A program made the position numbers and the translations under genes. A DNA stretch of 64,000 nt from Gnetum montanum (taxonomy: Eukaryota > Streptophyta > Gnetopsida > Gnetales > Gnetaceae), in the NCBI GenBank assembly GCA_015680685.1, contig MNCI01006090.1, forward strand, positions 40,907-104,906, given 5' to 3'. Below are positions 1 to 10,229 of the stretch, one piece after another. Within the stretch, counting starts at the first letter, position 1. The number at the start of each line of letters is the position of its first letter. The notes beneath the pieces were generated by a model. The model saw only the letters and a list, made by a program, of their open reading frames with translations. It made no database searches and was not told the origin of the DNA.

Positions 1-372
1 ACAAAACAGGGTCATCGTCATGGGTCATGAGTCATAACAAAACAGGGTCATCGTGACGGATAGATGCTTGTTCAACTATTTTAAAAATTTGTTTGCTTAT
101 AAAGCAACGAAGCCCACATCGTCATGGGTCATGAGTCATAACAAAATAGGGTCATTGTCATGAGTCATGAACATGATGACGACGGATAGATGCTTGTTCA
201 ACTATTTTAAAAATTTGTTTGCTTATAAAGCAACGAAGCCCACATCGTCATGGGTCATGAGTCATAACAAAATAGGGTCATTGTCATGAGTCATGAACAT
301 GATGACGACGGATGGATGCTTGTTCAACTATTTTAAAAATTTGTTTGCTTATAAAGCAACGAAGCCCACCAG
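1..372. repeat. 126-bp tandem repeat, about three copies, cut by the window edge
   Basis: The block starting GATAGATGCTTGTTCAACTA recurs with its first bases near 59, 185 and 311, a period of 126 bp. Each unit also holds a run of TCATGGGTCATGAGTCAT-type words. The third copy breaks off near 370, where unrelated sequence begins. The first copy is shorter between the two GTCAT-rich segments. No gene is seen in it; the array may continue to the left. Confidence 0.9.
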
Positions 373-1950
373 CACATGGTCAATGGCCATATGAAATCTC
401 ATGGTGCTCTGTTTTTACTTTCCCCTTCATCATGACTAGTGCCGATTTTTCAGGCTCTCAAAGATTTTCAATCATTGTAGGTGAGGTGAGTTCCTAGCTG
501 TGTGTAGTTTAGTTAAGTTGTGTCTTCTTTTAATGCAGTCATCTTCAATGTTGCCCTATGGGGCTACTCACAGGTAGTCCCTAGGGGGCTACTCACAAGT
601 AGTTACAGGTAGTTCCTAGGGTGCTACTCACAAGTAGTTGTTAAACAAAAGTATTAGGAGACCTGATTTGTTATAAATTTGGTTGAGGCTTGAGACTTAA
701 TTTCATTTTTAGAAATATTGGATGGAGTAACAAAAGGATTTCATTTTATTACCGTCATTTTGGTTGTTGTAGAAATTATATGTTTGGCCAGATCATGGCT
801 CCTGAGTAAGGAAATGGATTCAATGCCCTCCATACCTTTGCAAATTTTCTTGCTTCAATTTAATGGTGATATTGCAATCTTCTATGCAAGTTTTAAGCGG
901 TAACAATATTTTGGATTTACATTGTTCTATATTTTACAATGTATTTTGATGATAATATGAGATTTAATTTTTTTAAAAAATAATATATTTAAATTTTCTC
1001 TATCACATCCCCGGCTACAAACCCGTCCCCACTTTTCTTGAGTCACACGTACCCAAACACGTTCAGAATCACGAATCCTCGATTCCTCGCTTCCACGAAT
1101 CGGATTCTTTTGATGCATAGTTTCCAACTAACTTAGTTTTATATTTAGCATATTCAGCATGTTACTGTCATTAGGAAAATCAAGAACCACTGTCCCAACA
1201 TTTTAGGAGAAATAATAATTTAACGTTATAGAATTTAAGTATACCTAAGGAGTGTGAAAACATTCAAAGCACAATCAAGTTGATTGAAACCTTTAATGAG
1301 CGTATATACTTTCATGTATTTAGATTCATTGTTGTTACTGAGTTCTTCATAAGATTTTGGATTCGCTGGTACCTTTTTATGTTATAGGCAGATCTTAAAA
1401 TATTTACGGAAATCAAAACATGCCAACAATTTATATTTCACATGTTGTTGTGACTTCCCGGTTATATTGTTGCAGCTGCCCGTTTGTTTTTCGTAAAGAA
1501 TGCACTCTCAATCATTCGTGCCTCAAAAATTACAAATTTTATAATATTAGATCATACTACCCTCAACGTACCTTGAAACAGCAATTACTGAAAACCAAAG
1601 AATATTCAGTATCATTCCCGCCACCCTCAACGTCATGCCTGGCGACCCAGCATCCCTGGTTTGAGAACGTCAGGCTCTGAGATTCCTTTGGGAAGTTCCA
1701 GGGTGAACCGGCAACCAATTTGGGCCGACCAAAGAATTCTTCACAATCCCGAACCTCGTGCTCTGCAAACTGTCACAGGCATTTAAAGATTCTTGAACAG
1801 TCGACGTGTTTCTATTGCAGGCACTCTTCAAACTTGCTTTGATGCAACCTGTGCCGGTGGTCATCATGAATGAGTGGAAGAAGATCTTAATTTCATTTCC
1901 AGCTGGGGCTGGCATGGTTCGCCAAGGGTGGCTGTGCTATGAACTACAAG
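373..1950. other. Intergenic stretch without a recognisable gene
   Basis: This is AT-rich sequence with only short open frames (for example 312-497, 718-903 and 1420-1680) that show no family motif, biased composition or convincing splice context. A short degenerate direct repeat is annotated separately at 560-642. Composition becomes more GC-rich after about 1600, approaching the acyltransferase relic, and part of that GC-rich stretch may be a decayed upstream portion of it. Confidence 0.5.
560..642. repeat. Three short direct repeats around GGGCTACTCACAAGTAGTT
   Basis: The word GGGCTACTCACAGGTAGT and its variants occur three times (about 560-583, 584-618 and 619-642), separated by CCTAGG-type junctions. 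Each contains ACTcacaagtAGT, so each could form a small stem. The function is unknown; it may be simple local duplication. Confidence 0.6.
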
Positions 1951-1974
1951 TATGTTAAGGATGAAGGATTCTAG

Positions 1975-2700
1975 GTCCAAGGACGCTGGCATTATGGCGG
2001 CCTCTGTTCAGGGAGAGGTGACAGAGCAGGCCTGGCGAAGTTTCTCTACGCCTTGGCGGAATTCTATAGTAGCGCCAACGGTGGAGCAAATTTGGGAGCG
2101 ATCTCAGTTATTGGGTCTGCGATGTCCACCTTGGATAAACTCACGGATGCCGCCATTCGAACTCATTGAGGGCGGACATTTCGCTGCATTGGAAATGTGC
2201 GACGACACGTTTCTGTGGAGCCAGCCACGGCTGGAACGCCTGAAATCGGAAGCAGGCGTGGGCGCGACTGTGTTCAGAGGCGAACAACGGATTCCTGATG
2301 CTGGCGTGGACGCAGGCGCTTGTGTTGGATCCAGAGCGACGTGTCTGGCTGCTGTTCGCAGTTCAGGCGAGGGGACATGTGCGTTCGGCTATTCCGGAGG
2401 GATACAGCAGCAACCTGATCATGTCGCAGTGCGCGGAGTCAGAAAACAGCAGTGGCATGCATGTTAATGACGCTGCTGCTGTTGTAAGCGCAGGAGATGA
2501 GTGTAGCAGCAGTATTAGGGTTACTGCAGGGAGCACTGTCGGAAAATGTGATACTGAATTCCCCGAAGTTGTTGATGTGGAGAAAGGATTTTGATCTTGT
2601 TCGCCAGCTTCGCTCAATCCATCCCGATGCCGCTGGGTCGCCCCCGCTGTCTTGCTGCAAATTCCCGTGGGTGGCATGGCACAGTGTCTGGTAAGGGAAT
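1975..2700 (+). pseudogene. BAHD-family acyltransferase pseudogene (C-terminal half)
   Basis: BAHD enzymes transfer acyl groups from acyl-CoA to alcohols or amines of plant secondary metabolites in the cytosol. Three successive frames together read like the middle of such an enzyme. Near 2030-2085 there is LAKFLYALAEF. About 2066-2290 gives PTVEQIWERSQLLG, PPFELIEG and then an LKSEAG stretch resembling the family's helix before CSSFEAL. About 2298-2430 gives WTQALVLDPERRVWLLFAVQ followed by IPEGY and SNLIM, matching the family pattern R-x-K-AL...LLFAVD-R...PLPEGYYGN. At least two frameshifts separate these blocks. The HXXXD catalytic motif is not readable upstream and no DFGWG motif is readable downstream, so the gene is broken at both ends. 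The GC content is above its surroundings, as expected for former coding sequence. Assignment is from remembered family patterns; the exact subfamily is not resolved. Confidence 0.6.
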
Positions 2701-2899
2701 ACCAGTCACAGGGCATCCACATGGCACACGTTGTGCTGGATGGCGTGGCTGGTAGAAGCGTTACGCATCTTAAATATACGTGTGCTCCGAATCTTTCGTC
2801 ATTATCTTCATCTCCACTGCATGAGTTAACTTCTTGTGAGATACCCATCATATTTACTAAACTTATGGAATGTATATTTACTGGTTGTTAGTAACTCCA

Positions 2900-3970
2900 T
2901 GTATCCAACACCGTGTATGTGTTGTAGGGTTGTACGAATATTCATTTTTGTATTTAATTAAAAAGTATTTTAAAAACGTTTAACATTCTTTGTTTTCTTC
3001 CTTGGTGGTTTGGCTTTCACTTGCATTGGTGTGTGCAGTTTCCAGCGGGAGCAGAGGAATCAGAAGTTCAAACGGTAGACTTGGGGAGGGAAATCAGAAA
3101 CGATAAAACCCTCCCCACATTCGGAGAAATGGCGGAATCTTTTTTAATCCTTCTCTGGTTTTGGCTGAACCAGTTTTGGAGGTGCTACTGGAAGCAGTCC
3201 AGTCAAAGGCTGCAAATGGATTAGAATAGAAAGGGTGCAAACTTGTTGGAGGAGGTGTGCTTCCTAGAGGCACATGCCAACAAGATTGTGCAAGAAGTCA
3301 TCCCGTTTGCAAACAAGATCTAGGGCTCTGTATTCATCTAAGTCTTTGTTGCAACCTTTAATTTCTTATTTTTACAACTAAGAGTGTTAATCTATTTTGT
3401 GCTAGTCATTTTTAGTAAAGAAACACTTTTAATTACAAACACCTTTCTTTGTATTAAAAGTTCATGTCATTTTCTCTTTAAGTTATTGATCATCTTGTAT
3501 GCTCATTCCCAAACTGGTTTAACAAATATCTTATTTAAATTTGTTTGTTAAAGTTATTTAATTTTTTTTTTAGGAAAAGGTCGAGTGAATTCAATTCCAA
3601 AAAAAATGGAGAACAAGCTACGCCTGCACGTAGCCCGGGCCATCAACCATGGCCCCCCCCATCAACCATGGCCCCAAAGCAGGAGTCCCCAGGACAGGAA
3701 GAGACAGGAGCCAAGGCGAGAACGAAGGCAGCCCCGCCAACAACCACAGCTTTACTTGCATCATTAAACATCACAATTTGTGTCTATTAAAACACCATGT
3801 TGTCTTCACTGGCTGAGACTATTTCTAAGTTTATGTACCCCTATGAGAGACGCCCTAGGCAATAATCTTTTAAAATGAGTTTTCTGATATGACCCATTTT
3901 TACGCATCAACACCATATTTTAACATATAGCTTTGATTTGATTTGACTGATGTGGCTTTACAGGCTCTTA
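2900..3970. other. Unassigned intergenic region with short GC-rich islands
   Basis: Two islands stand out from AT-rich sequence. About 3030-3330 contains an open frame (3021-3224) ending in a run of further short open stretches that I do not recognise. About 3600-3760 is rich in proline, arginine and glutamine codons in two frames (3545-3790 and 3585-3767) because of CCATCAACCATGGCCCC duplications. Neither shows a start context, splice signals or domain that would justify a gene call. Confidence 0.4.
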
Positions 3971-3979
3971 AAAAGAATA

Positions 3980-4640
3980 AGGGTTATTTTCTATGTTTTT
4001 TTTTTTTGAAATAAGCCTTTCTCTGCATGCAATAAAAAAAAGCTAACATGGCAAAATCATTTTGGAAGAGCTTTGTAGAACCAAAAACTGGTTTTAAAGT
4101 TGGTTCTACGAGTTGCTGTGCCAAGGCACCCAATAAAACTAAAAAATGGTCCTAAAGCTTTTTTGAAAAGAGATGAGCTTTTTAAGGGAGCCTATGTGTG
4201 TAGAAGAAAAGCACTGACATGGCAAAACCATTTTCACATCCCTTTATAAAACCTTAAAATAGTCCTACTAGTTGGTTCTACACCTAAGCTAGATTAAAAT
4301 TCTTTTTACACACATGCTCTAAAACTACTTACCTAACCCCACTAAGTCCCATCCATATAAAAAAAAAGAAGAAGAAGTTGACAATGTAGAACCAATTTGA
4401 GTAGCCTTTATAAAATCGAAAAATAATTCTATGACTAAACCTAAGAGTTGAGTTGTATTAAAAACTGTAAGCACATATGATACTAAGCTAGTCCAACCAT
4501 TTTGGGCAAGTTATGTAGAAACAAAAATTGGTTCTAAAATGCAACACAAAAACTGGAAGCTTACATGGCACATATAGAAGCCATTCAAAGCATAAGCCCT
4601 TATAGAACCAAAAAATGGTTATATAGTCCCAAGTATGTTT
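3980..4640. repeat. Dispersed degenerate repeat around a GAACCAAAAA..TGGTT word
   Basis: A loose word of the form ATGGCA-AACCATTTT-(10-20)-TAGAACCAAAAAnTGGTTnTAAAG recurs at about 4049-4100, 4200-4270, 4495-4550 and 4580-4640, some followed by GGTTCTAC. The recurring GTAGAACCAA/TTGGTTCTAC pairs are mutually complementary, so a decayed small inverted-repeat element is possible. No target duplication or termini could be fixed. Confidence 0.4.
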
Positions 4641-4699
4641 TGATGTGGCATGACTAACTTGTCCAAACTAAACCTTTCCTATGAAAGAAAAGATGAAAG

Positions 4700-5455
4700 C
4701 TCAAACTGATTTGAATTGAGCCTCTACTACAAAGCCAAACCTACAACCAAGCTCAAAACACCCATGGGTACATCCTGGTTAGATAAATAATGAAGCTGAT
4801 TTTCTAATAAGATTGTAACGTTATTTTACATCTTGCGGGTTACAATAGTAAAGTGAATTTCGGCTTCATTTCATTTATTTAGTAACCGCATATTATTCGG
4901 CAAAAATTTAATGTGGCCTAAACGTAGGGGATATCATTCGTCGTGCTTGAAGAACTCCACAGGAAATCGACCGTAACAGCGATTCTTCGTTAGATGACGT
5001 GTCTTGTAATATGAAGCGTAGCTGCCGTGTCATAATAATTACTTTTTGCAGTTAAACTGAAATTTCTATCTTTATTACGTGTGTTTTCGGAGCAAGCCGA
5101 ACCATGCTTTTAACAAAAATCAGCTGTTTCCTTCTTTGTTTACGGATTGAAAACCTTAATGTTCAATTATATGAATCATTCCTGACGCACACCAACAAAT
5201 GTGGTCCATTTTAAATTTCATGATTACTTCCAAGAAAGCAAAATAACAAATATTTAGCATTATATAAATGATATACAATGATGAGAGAAGAACATAATAT
5301 CTGAGGAATAGATCATATAGAGAATGGATAACGCCATGCAAACGTAACCACACTATTATACTGGCACATTCAAACGTAACCATACAGACAACATGAATAT
5401 CCGAACCACACTACTTTAGGAAACAGCAAATAACCTGAAATATTTTCTATGCCAA
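4700..5455. other. Intergenic, downstream of the proline-rich gene
   Basis: AT-rich sequence with no convincing gene. It includes the region just 3' of the minus-strand proline-rich gene ending at 5456, so its 3' UTR and poly(A) site should lie in the last few hundred bases. The minus-strand frame 5156-5383 shows nothing recognisable. Confidence 0.4.
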
Positions 5456-5920
5456 TCAAGGGTTTGATTTCTGTGCAGCAGATGGGGGAGGTGTGAGGAA
5501 TGGGATTGGAGGAATCTGGAATGTTGGAATCGGGGGCACGCTGATTTTGGGCATAGGAGGCAGCTGTGTAGTTGGGTTGGGAATTGAGGGAATTGTGGGC
5601 GTCTGCTGTGGCTGAGGCAGAGAAGAAGGCAATGGTGGAATGCTGAGCTTTGGGATACTGTTAACAATGGAGGGCATTGGTGGAATGCTGAGCTTTGGGA
5701 TACTGTTAACAATGGAGGGCATTGGTGGAATGCTGAGCTTTGGGATACTGTTAACAATGGAGGGCAATGGTGGCAGATTCAAATTGGGGATAGAAATTGT
5801 GGGTTGTTGTTGCAAGAGGACTCTTCCCAACCTTGCAGCTTCTGCTGAGGGGAAGAACAGTGCCCAGCAGCACAGGACCAGGATTCCCATGGCAAATTTG
5901 TTGCTGAATAATTCTGCCAT
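5456..5920 (-). CDS. Secreted proline-rich cell-wall-type protein with 15-residue repeats
   Basis: A 154-residue protein read from ATG at 5920 to the stop at 5456. The same frame stays open further upstream to 6157, but I chose the inner Met because it is followed at once by a hydrophobic signal peptide (MAELFSNKF...ILVLCCWALFF) with a likely cleavage after AEA, and because a TATA box lies 84 bp upstream of it, inside the longer frame. The mature part is almost all P, I, S, L and N. Three tandem copies of a 15-residue unit (PSIVNSIPKLSIPPM type) are encoded by 45-bp repeats, followed by a tail rich in PPIP and PQQTP. Such low-complexity proline-rich secreted proteins are typically cell-wall structural proteins. 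No cysteine domain or membrane anchor is visible. It is a single exon with no disruption, and it is the cleanest host gene in the window. The exact family (for example PELPK-like or other PRP) cannot be fixed by eye. Confidence 0.8.
   Translation of the reverse strand: MAELFSNKFAMGILVLCCWALFFPSAEAARLGRVLLQQQPTISIPNLNLPPLPSIVNSIPKLSIPPMPSIVNSIPKLSIPPMPSIVNSIPKLSIPPLPSSLPQPQQTPTIPSIPNPTTQLPPMPKISVPPIPTFQIPPIPFLTPPPSAAQKSNP
5641..5775 (-). repeat. Three 45-bp coding tandem repeats
   Basis: The plus-strand word TGCTGAGCTTTGGGATACTG starts at 5641, 5686 and 5731, an exact 45-bp period. The copies are nearly identical, encode the 15-residue unit of the proline-rich protein and keep frame. The near-identity of the DNA suggests recent expansion or gene conversion. 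Confidence 0.95.
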
Positions 5921-6003
5921 GATTTTTCTGTGATGGATGACCAGAATTCCCTGAACTCTGAAGCTGAGGCTGGATGTGTGTATTGCAGGATGGAGGACAA
6001 CAG

Positions 6004-6011
6004 TATTTATA
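6004..6011 (-). promoter_or_regulatory. TATA box of the proline-rich protein gene
   Basis: Reads TATAAATA on the minus strand in the context CTCCTATAAATACTG, 84 bp before the ATG at 5920. A start site about 30 bp downstream would give a 5' leader of roughly 50 bases. This is a classic plant TATA box. Confidence 0.75.
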
Positions 6012-8540
6012 GGAGGGTAGAGGAATAAAAAACCAGATTTCCATGCAAAGTTCTTTGGTTGCTTGGGGTGGGTGATATATAGGTGCATGTTTGGTGAGAA
6101 ATTCCTTGCCAACAGTTTGTGTTGCTCAACGGCTATTCCTGTCTTCTGCTCCTGCACTGTGAGATTGCTTGCTCAGAGGTGTTACTGTTTGGTTGGAATT
6201 CTGATTTGGGTTTGTGACTTTATTATTGTTTTGCAGGGAGTATACGGTAATGTTGGATCCTGTTAAGAAAGATGTTTTCCGAACACTGGAAAATAGGGAT
6301 AATCTTGTTATAGCAGGCCAAAGCGTCTTTGATTTGAAAATACTTTATTCTGCTGTCCCCCAAAAGAATGGAGCTCTTAGCGAAGGATGGGTAAAAATTT
6401 TTCCTGTTTCTGTTCGGCGGAATTCCGATCTCATTGGAAAACTAAAAACTTTGTTCCTTCAGGGACGATGTGGTTGCTTCATGGATCAACAACCACTGAC
6501 ACGCATCATGTTTTTGGGATAATTAGCAGGGATGGTAAGAGGAGACGAAAATTTTATTTTTCGTAGAAAAAAAACTACAATATACGCTTTCATAGACAAA
6601 TAATTGGTACACAATTGTTTTCAATTGTGAAAACTTGTCGTATCCGCTTTATTTACTTCCGGCGTGTTGGGCTAGAATAACTGTTTCCTCTTGTAAGGTG
6701 AAATTTACGTGTGATTCGCTAAGGTGGAATATCTCGAGAACGAATATCTGCATGGATTCAAACCTTAAAATTTGACATTTCACAGTAAATACTGAATTTA
6801 TCTGTGTATAAAAGAAAAACATTCATGAAGTACCGTGCAGGAACAACTTTTAATCTCAGCCAACTTTGCCGAGATGAACAGCCACTATGTACATTCAAAA
6901 CATAAAGGCTGAAATGGAATACTTCTAAAAAGATAAAGGCTGAAATGGAATACTTCTAAGTAAGCAGGTCGTGTTTCTTAAATGCAACCAACAAAATAAA
7001 ATATTTTACTAAATCCTATCTTTTCATTCTTATGACAAAACCCATATCCCAACCAAAGAATTTTCATGGTCGGTTTAAAAGGTAGTTCCTTTGAAAAGTA
7101 TTCCTCGAAGCTTCTAACTTGGATATGGGAAGAACGCAACAAATTTTAACCTTTTAAGGATAGCACGTCTCTTTCCTTCTTAATTTAATATTTAAAAAAT
7201 AAATTAAAACATAAAATAACAATTAAAATCACACAAACATTTTAAAAAATCAATAAAAACAATAATCCAAAATGCCTAATCCACAATACACCGACTCCAG
7301 ATCCCTATGGTGGTCCCCACTATGGACCACCCCAAGGGAATCCCCATCCATGGTAGCAACACAAGAGATGGAGGCGGCCACGTAAGCTCCTCCCCATGTC
7401 ACGTGGGGCCACACTGATTGTCTTTCTCCTCAGTAACTGCACGTACATGCTTGCATGTGCTTCGTTTTTGGCATGTTTCATATTCTGTGTTGTTGAAATT
7501 CTTCAAACTGATACTGAAGATGATACCGTGATCTCATGAAATTTTACAGGCAACTTCTTCTTCTTCTTCTTATTCTCGGTGTTGCAGGCGGAGAAGCAGA
7601 CGGACGGACAGGAAGATTTTCTTCTCTCCGCCTCGCCCGCCTGCCTATGGTTTGGGCTCACTGGCATTTTTTGGATTTGTTTTCGGCTGAAATTTGTAAT
7701 GGTGAAAAACGGAAACCGCTGTTGGTTCCAGGATTTTGTGGTATGCGTGAGGATGAGGATGCAGTTTTACTGCACCGTTTTCATTTGTAACGGGAAACCG
7801 CACACCTTATTTAGCAATGGGTTTAACTCAAGTTTTTTTGCCAGTGTAGGATACGGAATGCTAACAGTAGTGATAATAAAAATATACAGTTGTTATAATC
7901 AAAATAAAAAGTGAACGAGGGATCGTTGGATTGGTCATTTAGTTATATAACATAAAAACTAAACCGATCCTCATCGGCTCATTAATATATGTAAGTTATC
8001 CATGGTATATTCCATGACCATCATGTTTATGAGGGAGGGTGGGATGTAAAGTATATATGTTTAAATAATATAAAAAAGATTTCACGCGTAGAATTATGGT
8101 ACGCACTTGAATGTTTGAATTGAATTTTCCTGGAGGAGAAACCAAAGTGTCAAACGGGTATTTATTGCCTGAAGAAGGAAGGAAATTTCTGGACAACATG
8201 CAAGACTTTGGTGGTGGTAGATTGCCTGTTAGTGTTACATGAGGCGAGAGTTTTAGGTAAGCCAGCAAACCTTATTGGTTGAAATGTTGTTCAACGGTGT
8301 GGGAATTCTCGTGTCTGTATTTGCTTTCTTAGCGTCGCTGAGTCGTAGAAACATGATTAGCACTGCTACGGCTTTTTCTAATTTAAATTTAACTTTTCTT
8401 TTCTTTTCCGGGTTGCAAAAATCTATCGACACTTTATATCCTCCCTGATTGCATAAGGTCGTCGTTGATTGTTTTCTTTTCACATGGTATATGCCCCAGT
8501 ACGCGAGTTATTTGCAAACACAATTTATTTCAAAAAGAAA
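6012..8540. other. Upstream region of the proline-rich gene and unassigned intergenic DNA
   Basis: No gene can be supported. A plus-strand frame from ATG 6250 to 6522 (about 90 residues) is preceded by TTATTATTGTTTTGCAG, which looks like a 3' splice site, so it could be a terminal exon, but the protein is not recognised. Another frame, 7536-7790, starts in a TTC microsatellite that gives an artificial poly-leucine segment; after that it has no domain. A CACGTG-containing block sits near 7400. The rest is AT-rich. Confidence 0.4.
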
Positions 8541-8566
8541 TTTTAACATGGTATCAACGCCTACCG
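8460..8566 (+). other. Possible end of an old Copia-type LTR with degenerate initiator-Met PBS
   Basis: TTTTAACA at 8541-8548 is followed by TGGTATCAACGCC. Plant Copia LTRs commonly end in CA followed by TGGTATCAGAGC, complementary to initiator tRNA-Met. The match is partial, and neither the other LTR nor any pol relic was found nearby. Treat it as a weak hint. Confidence 0.2.
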
Positions 8567-9127
8567 ATTTAATTTTTAATTTAAAGCATATTGTTAATTT
8601 ACACTTCCATTAAGTAGATTTAAAAAGCAACAAGTAAGTTAGAATTTGAAATTGGATTATCAAAATTTATCTCACAGGAAAGCATACCAAAATCCAATAA
8701 TGGCTCTAGCTCTTCAAAGCCTTAAATTCAACAAAGAATTACAAGAGAAGAGAACACAATCAATAACAAAATGCCTTGAACTATTAATGCTTTACTTGGT
8801 CACTTAATGCAACTTTGATATCTTTATCCCTTGGTATTTTGGTACTTGGGCACTTTGGTGCAACCCGACACATCACTTATATAGTTTTGGACAATAAGGC
8901 CAATTACCAATGGCATTCTAGTCATGCTCTATTTTGTCAACATGGAGTTCTACAAAGCTTTCTTTTGTCATGTTCTATTTAGTACACATGGGATCCACTC
9001 AACTTATTTAAGCCTATGTAATACTAGCAACTCACCAACCTTGACCTACTTAACTTTTTAAAGGATTTTTTTCTAAATAAATTTCCAAAAGCAACTTAAT
9101 CTTGACAAAGAAATAATCTTGCTAAAG
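8567..9127. other. AT-rich flank of element A, no gene seen
   Basis: AT-rich sequence up to the left target duplication of element A. It may be part of an older repeat, but no termini or coding sequence are visible. Confidence 0.4.
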
Positions 9128-9132
9128 GTAAC

Positions 9133-10018
9133 TAATGAGCGACGAGGTACCCCTACACCCAACCATACGAATCACAAACGTTCACACATGATTTGGTTGA
9201 ATTCCATGCATGGGACTAGTTGTGCATCTAAATCGTTATGCTTTAATCGTAGTTCATTGTCTTCCCACTTGGACTAGTGGTAGTTTTGTCACGTATGGTT
9301 TAGTCCAAAGTGAGGCATATGATTGATGTTGTCTAGCCCTATGCTACTCCTAATGACAATAAGAGATAAATTATTTAAGCTAATTAACAATGGAAAGTAA
9401 AATCTAAACTAGCCTAGGTGCGATGAGTATCCACCCCTAACCGTTCGCACACACCTTGGACTTCATGTAACCACTGCTAAGATTACCAAGTGTAGGTCAC
9501 TAGGCTTACTAAACAATACACTGCTGGGTTATTAAGAAATTACACTTAAGCACTCGCGATTAGTCATGCTCATTTTGCTTAATGATAGGAATCATAAATA
9601 GCAGTAAATGAAAACATTAACTAAAGAAAACAGTAAATGATTGAACAATTAAAAGTAATAATAAATCTAAGCGGATGCTGCAACGATGGAAGTAATCTCG
9701 ATCTTTATTTTTGGTCATGTAATGCATCCAAGTACGTCACACTTGAATAAGGATGTCGTACAATAACAAACATCACATTGGGGGGCATGCACTGGGAATA
9801 ACAATACTTGAAATCACAAAGTTATGAAAAAGCTATCTAAAATCTAACAACAATACTATGTCCCAACTATGCACCCAAGTGTTGTATTTCTAGGCTAGCA
9901 CAAAAGAGACAATATCGGATATCCAATATCATTTCTTGGGACCTAGTATCGTGTATCCGATATTGTGGCTCTGATATTGGGTATCCAATATCGGAGCTAA
10001 CAAAATCATGACTCATCA
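9133..10018 (-). repeat. Element A 3' LTR
   Basis: 886 bp, plus-strand ends TAATGA and TCATCA. It aligns with 17519-18396 throughout. The position matching the TATA box of the partner is mutated (TATTTCTA in plus orientation near 9895). The U3 part (9900-10005) carries GATATC/GTATCC palindromic words. The outer dinucleotide is TA instead of the canonical TG. Confidence 0.9.
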
Positions 10019-10229
10019 TACCCCCATGACTAAATGAAAACTCATCCTTGAGTTAAACAAAATGAGGAACAAGTTCTTTACAAAATATTGGGACAATATG
10101 GAATATGGAATTATTGACTAACTTAAACAAACAAACAAATTGACTCTTACATGCCATAGTGGTGTTTTACAAAAATTTAGACACAACATTACAAAACATA
10201 AAATTCGGGGAAGCTCATGTAGTTCCCAA

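Noticed and set aside
3545-3790. Proline/arginine-rich frames in a GC-rich island
   Set aside because: Composition arises from short CCATCAACCATGG duplications; two overlapping frames are open at once and neither shows a domain.
5640-5933. Plus-strand frame with MLSFGILLTMEGIGG repeats
   Set aside because: It is the antisense shadow of the three 45-bp repeats of the minus-strand proline-rich gene; no promoter or signal supports it.
7536-7790. ORF with poly-leucine start resembling a signal peptide
   Set aside because: The leucines come from a TTC microsatellite; nothing downstream shows a mature secreted protein or conserved domain.
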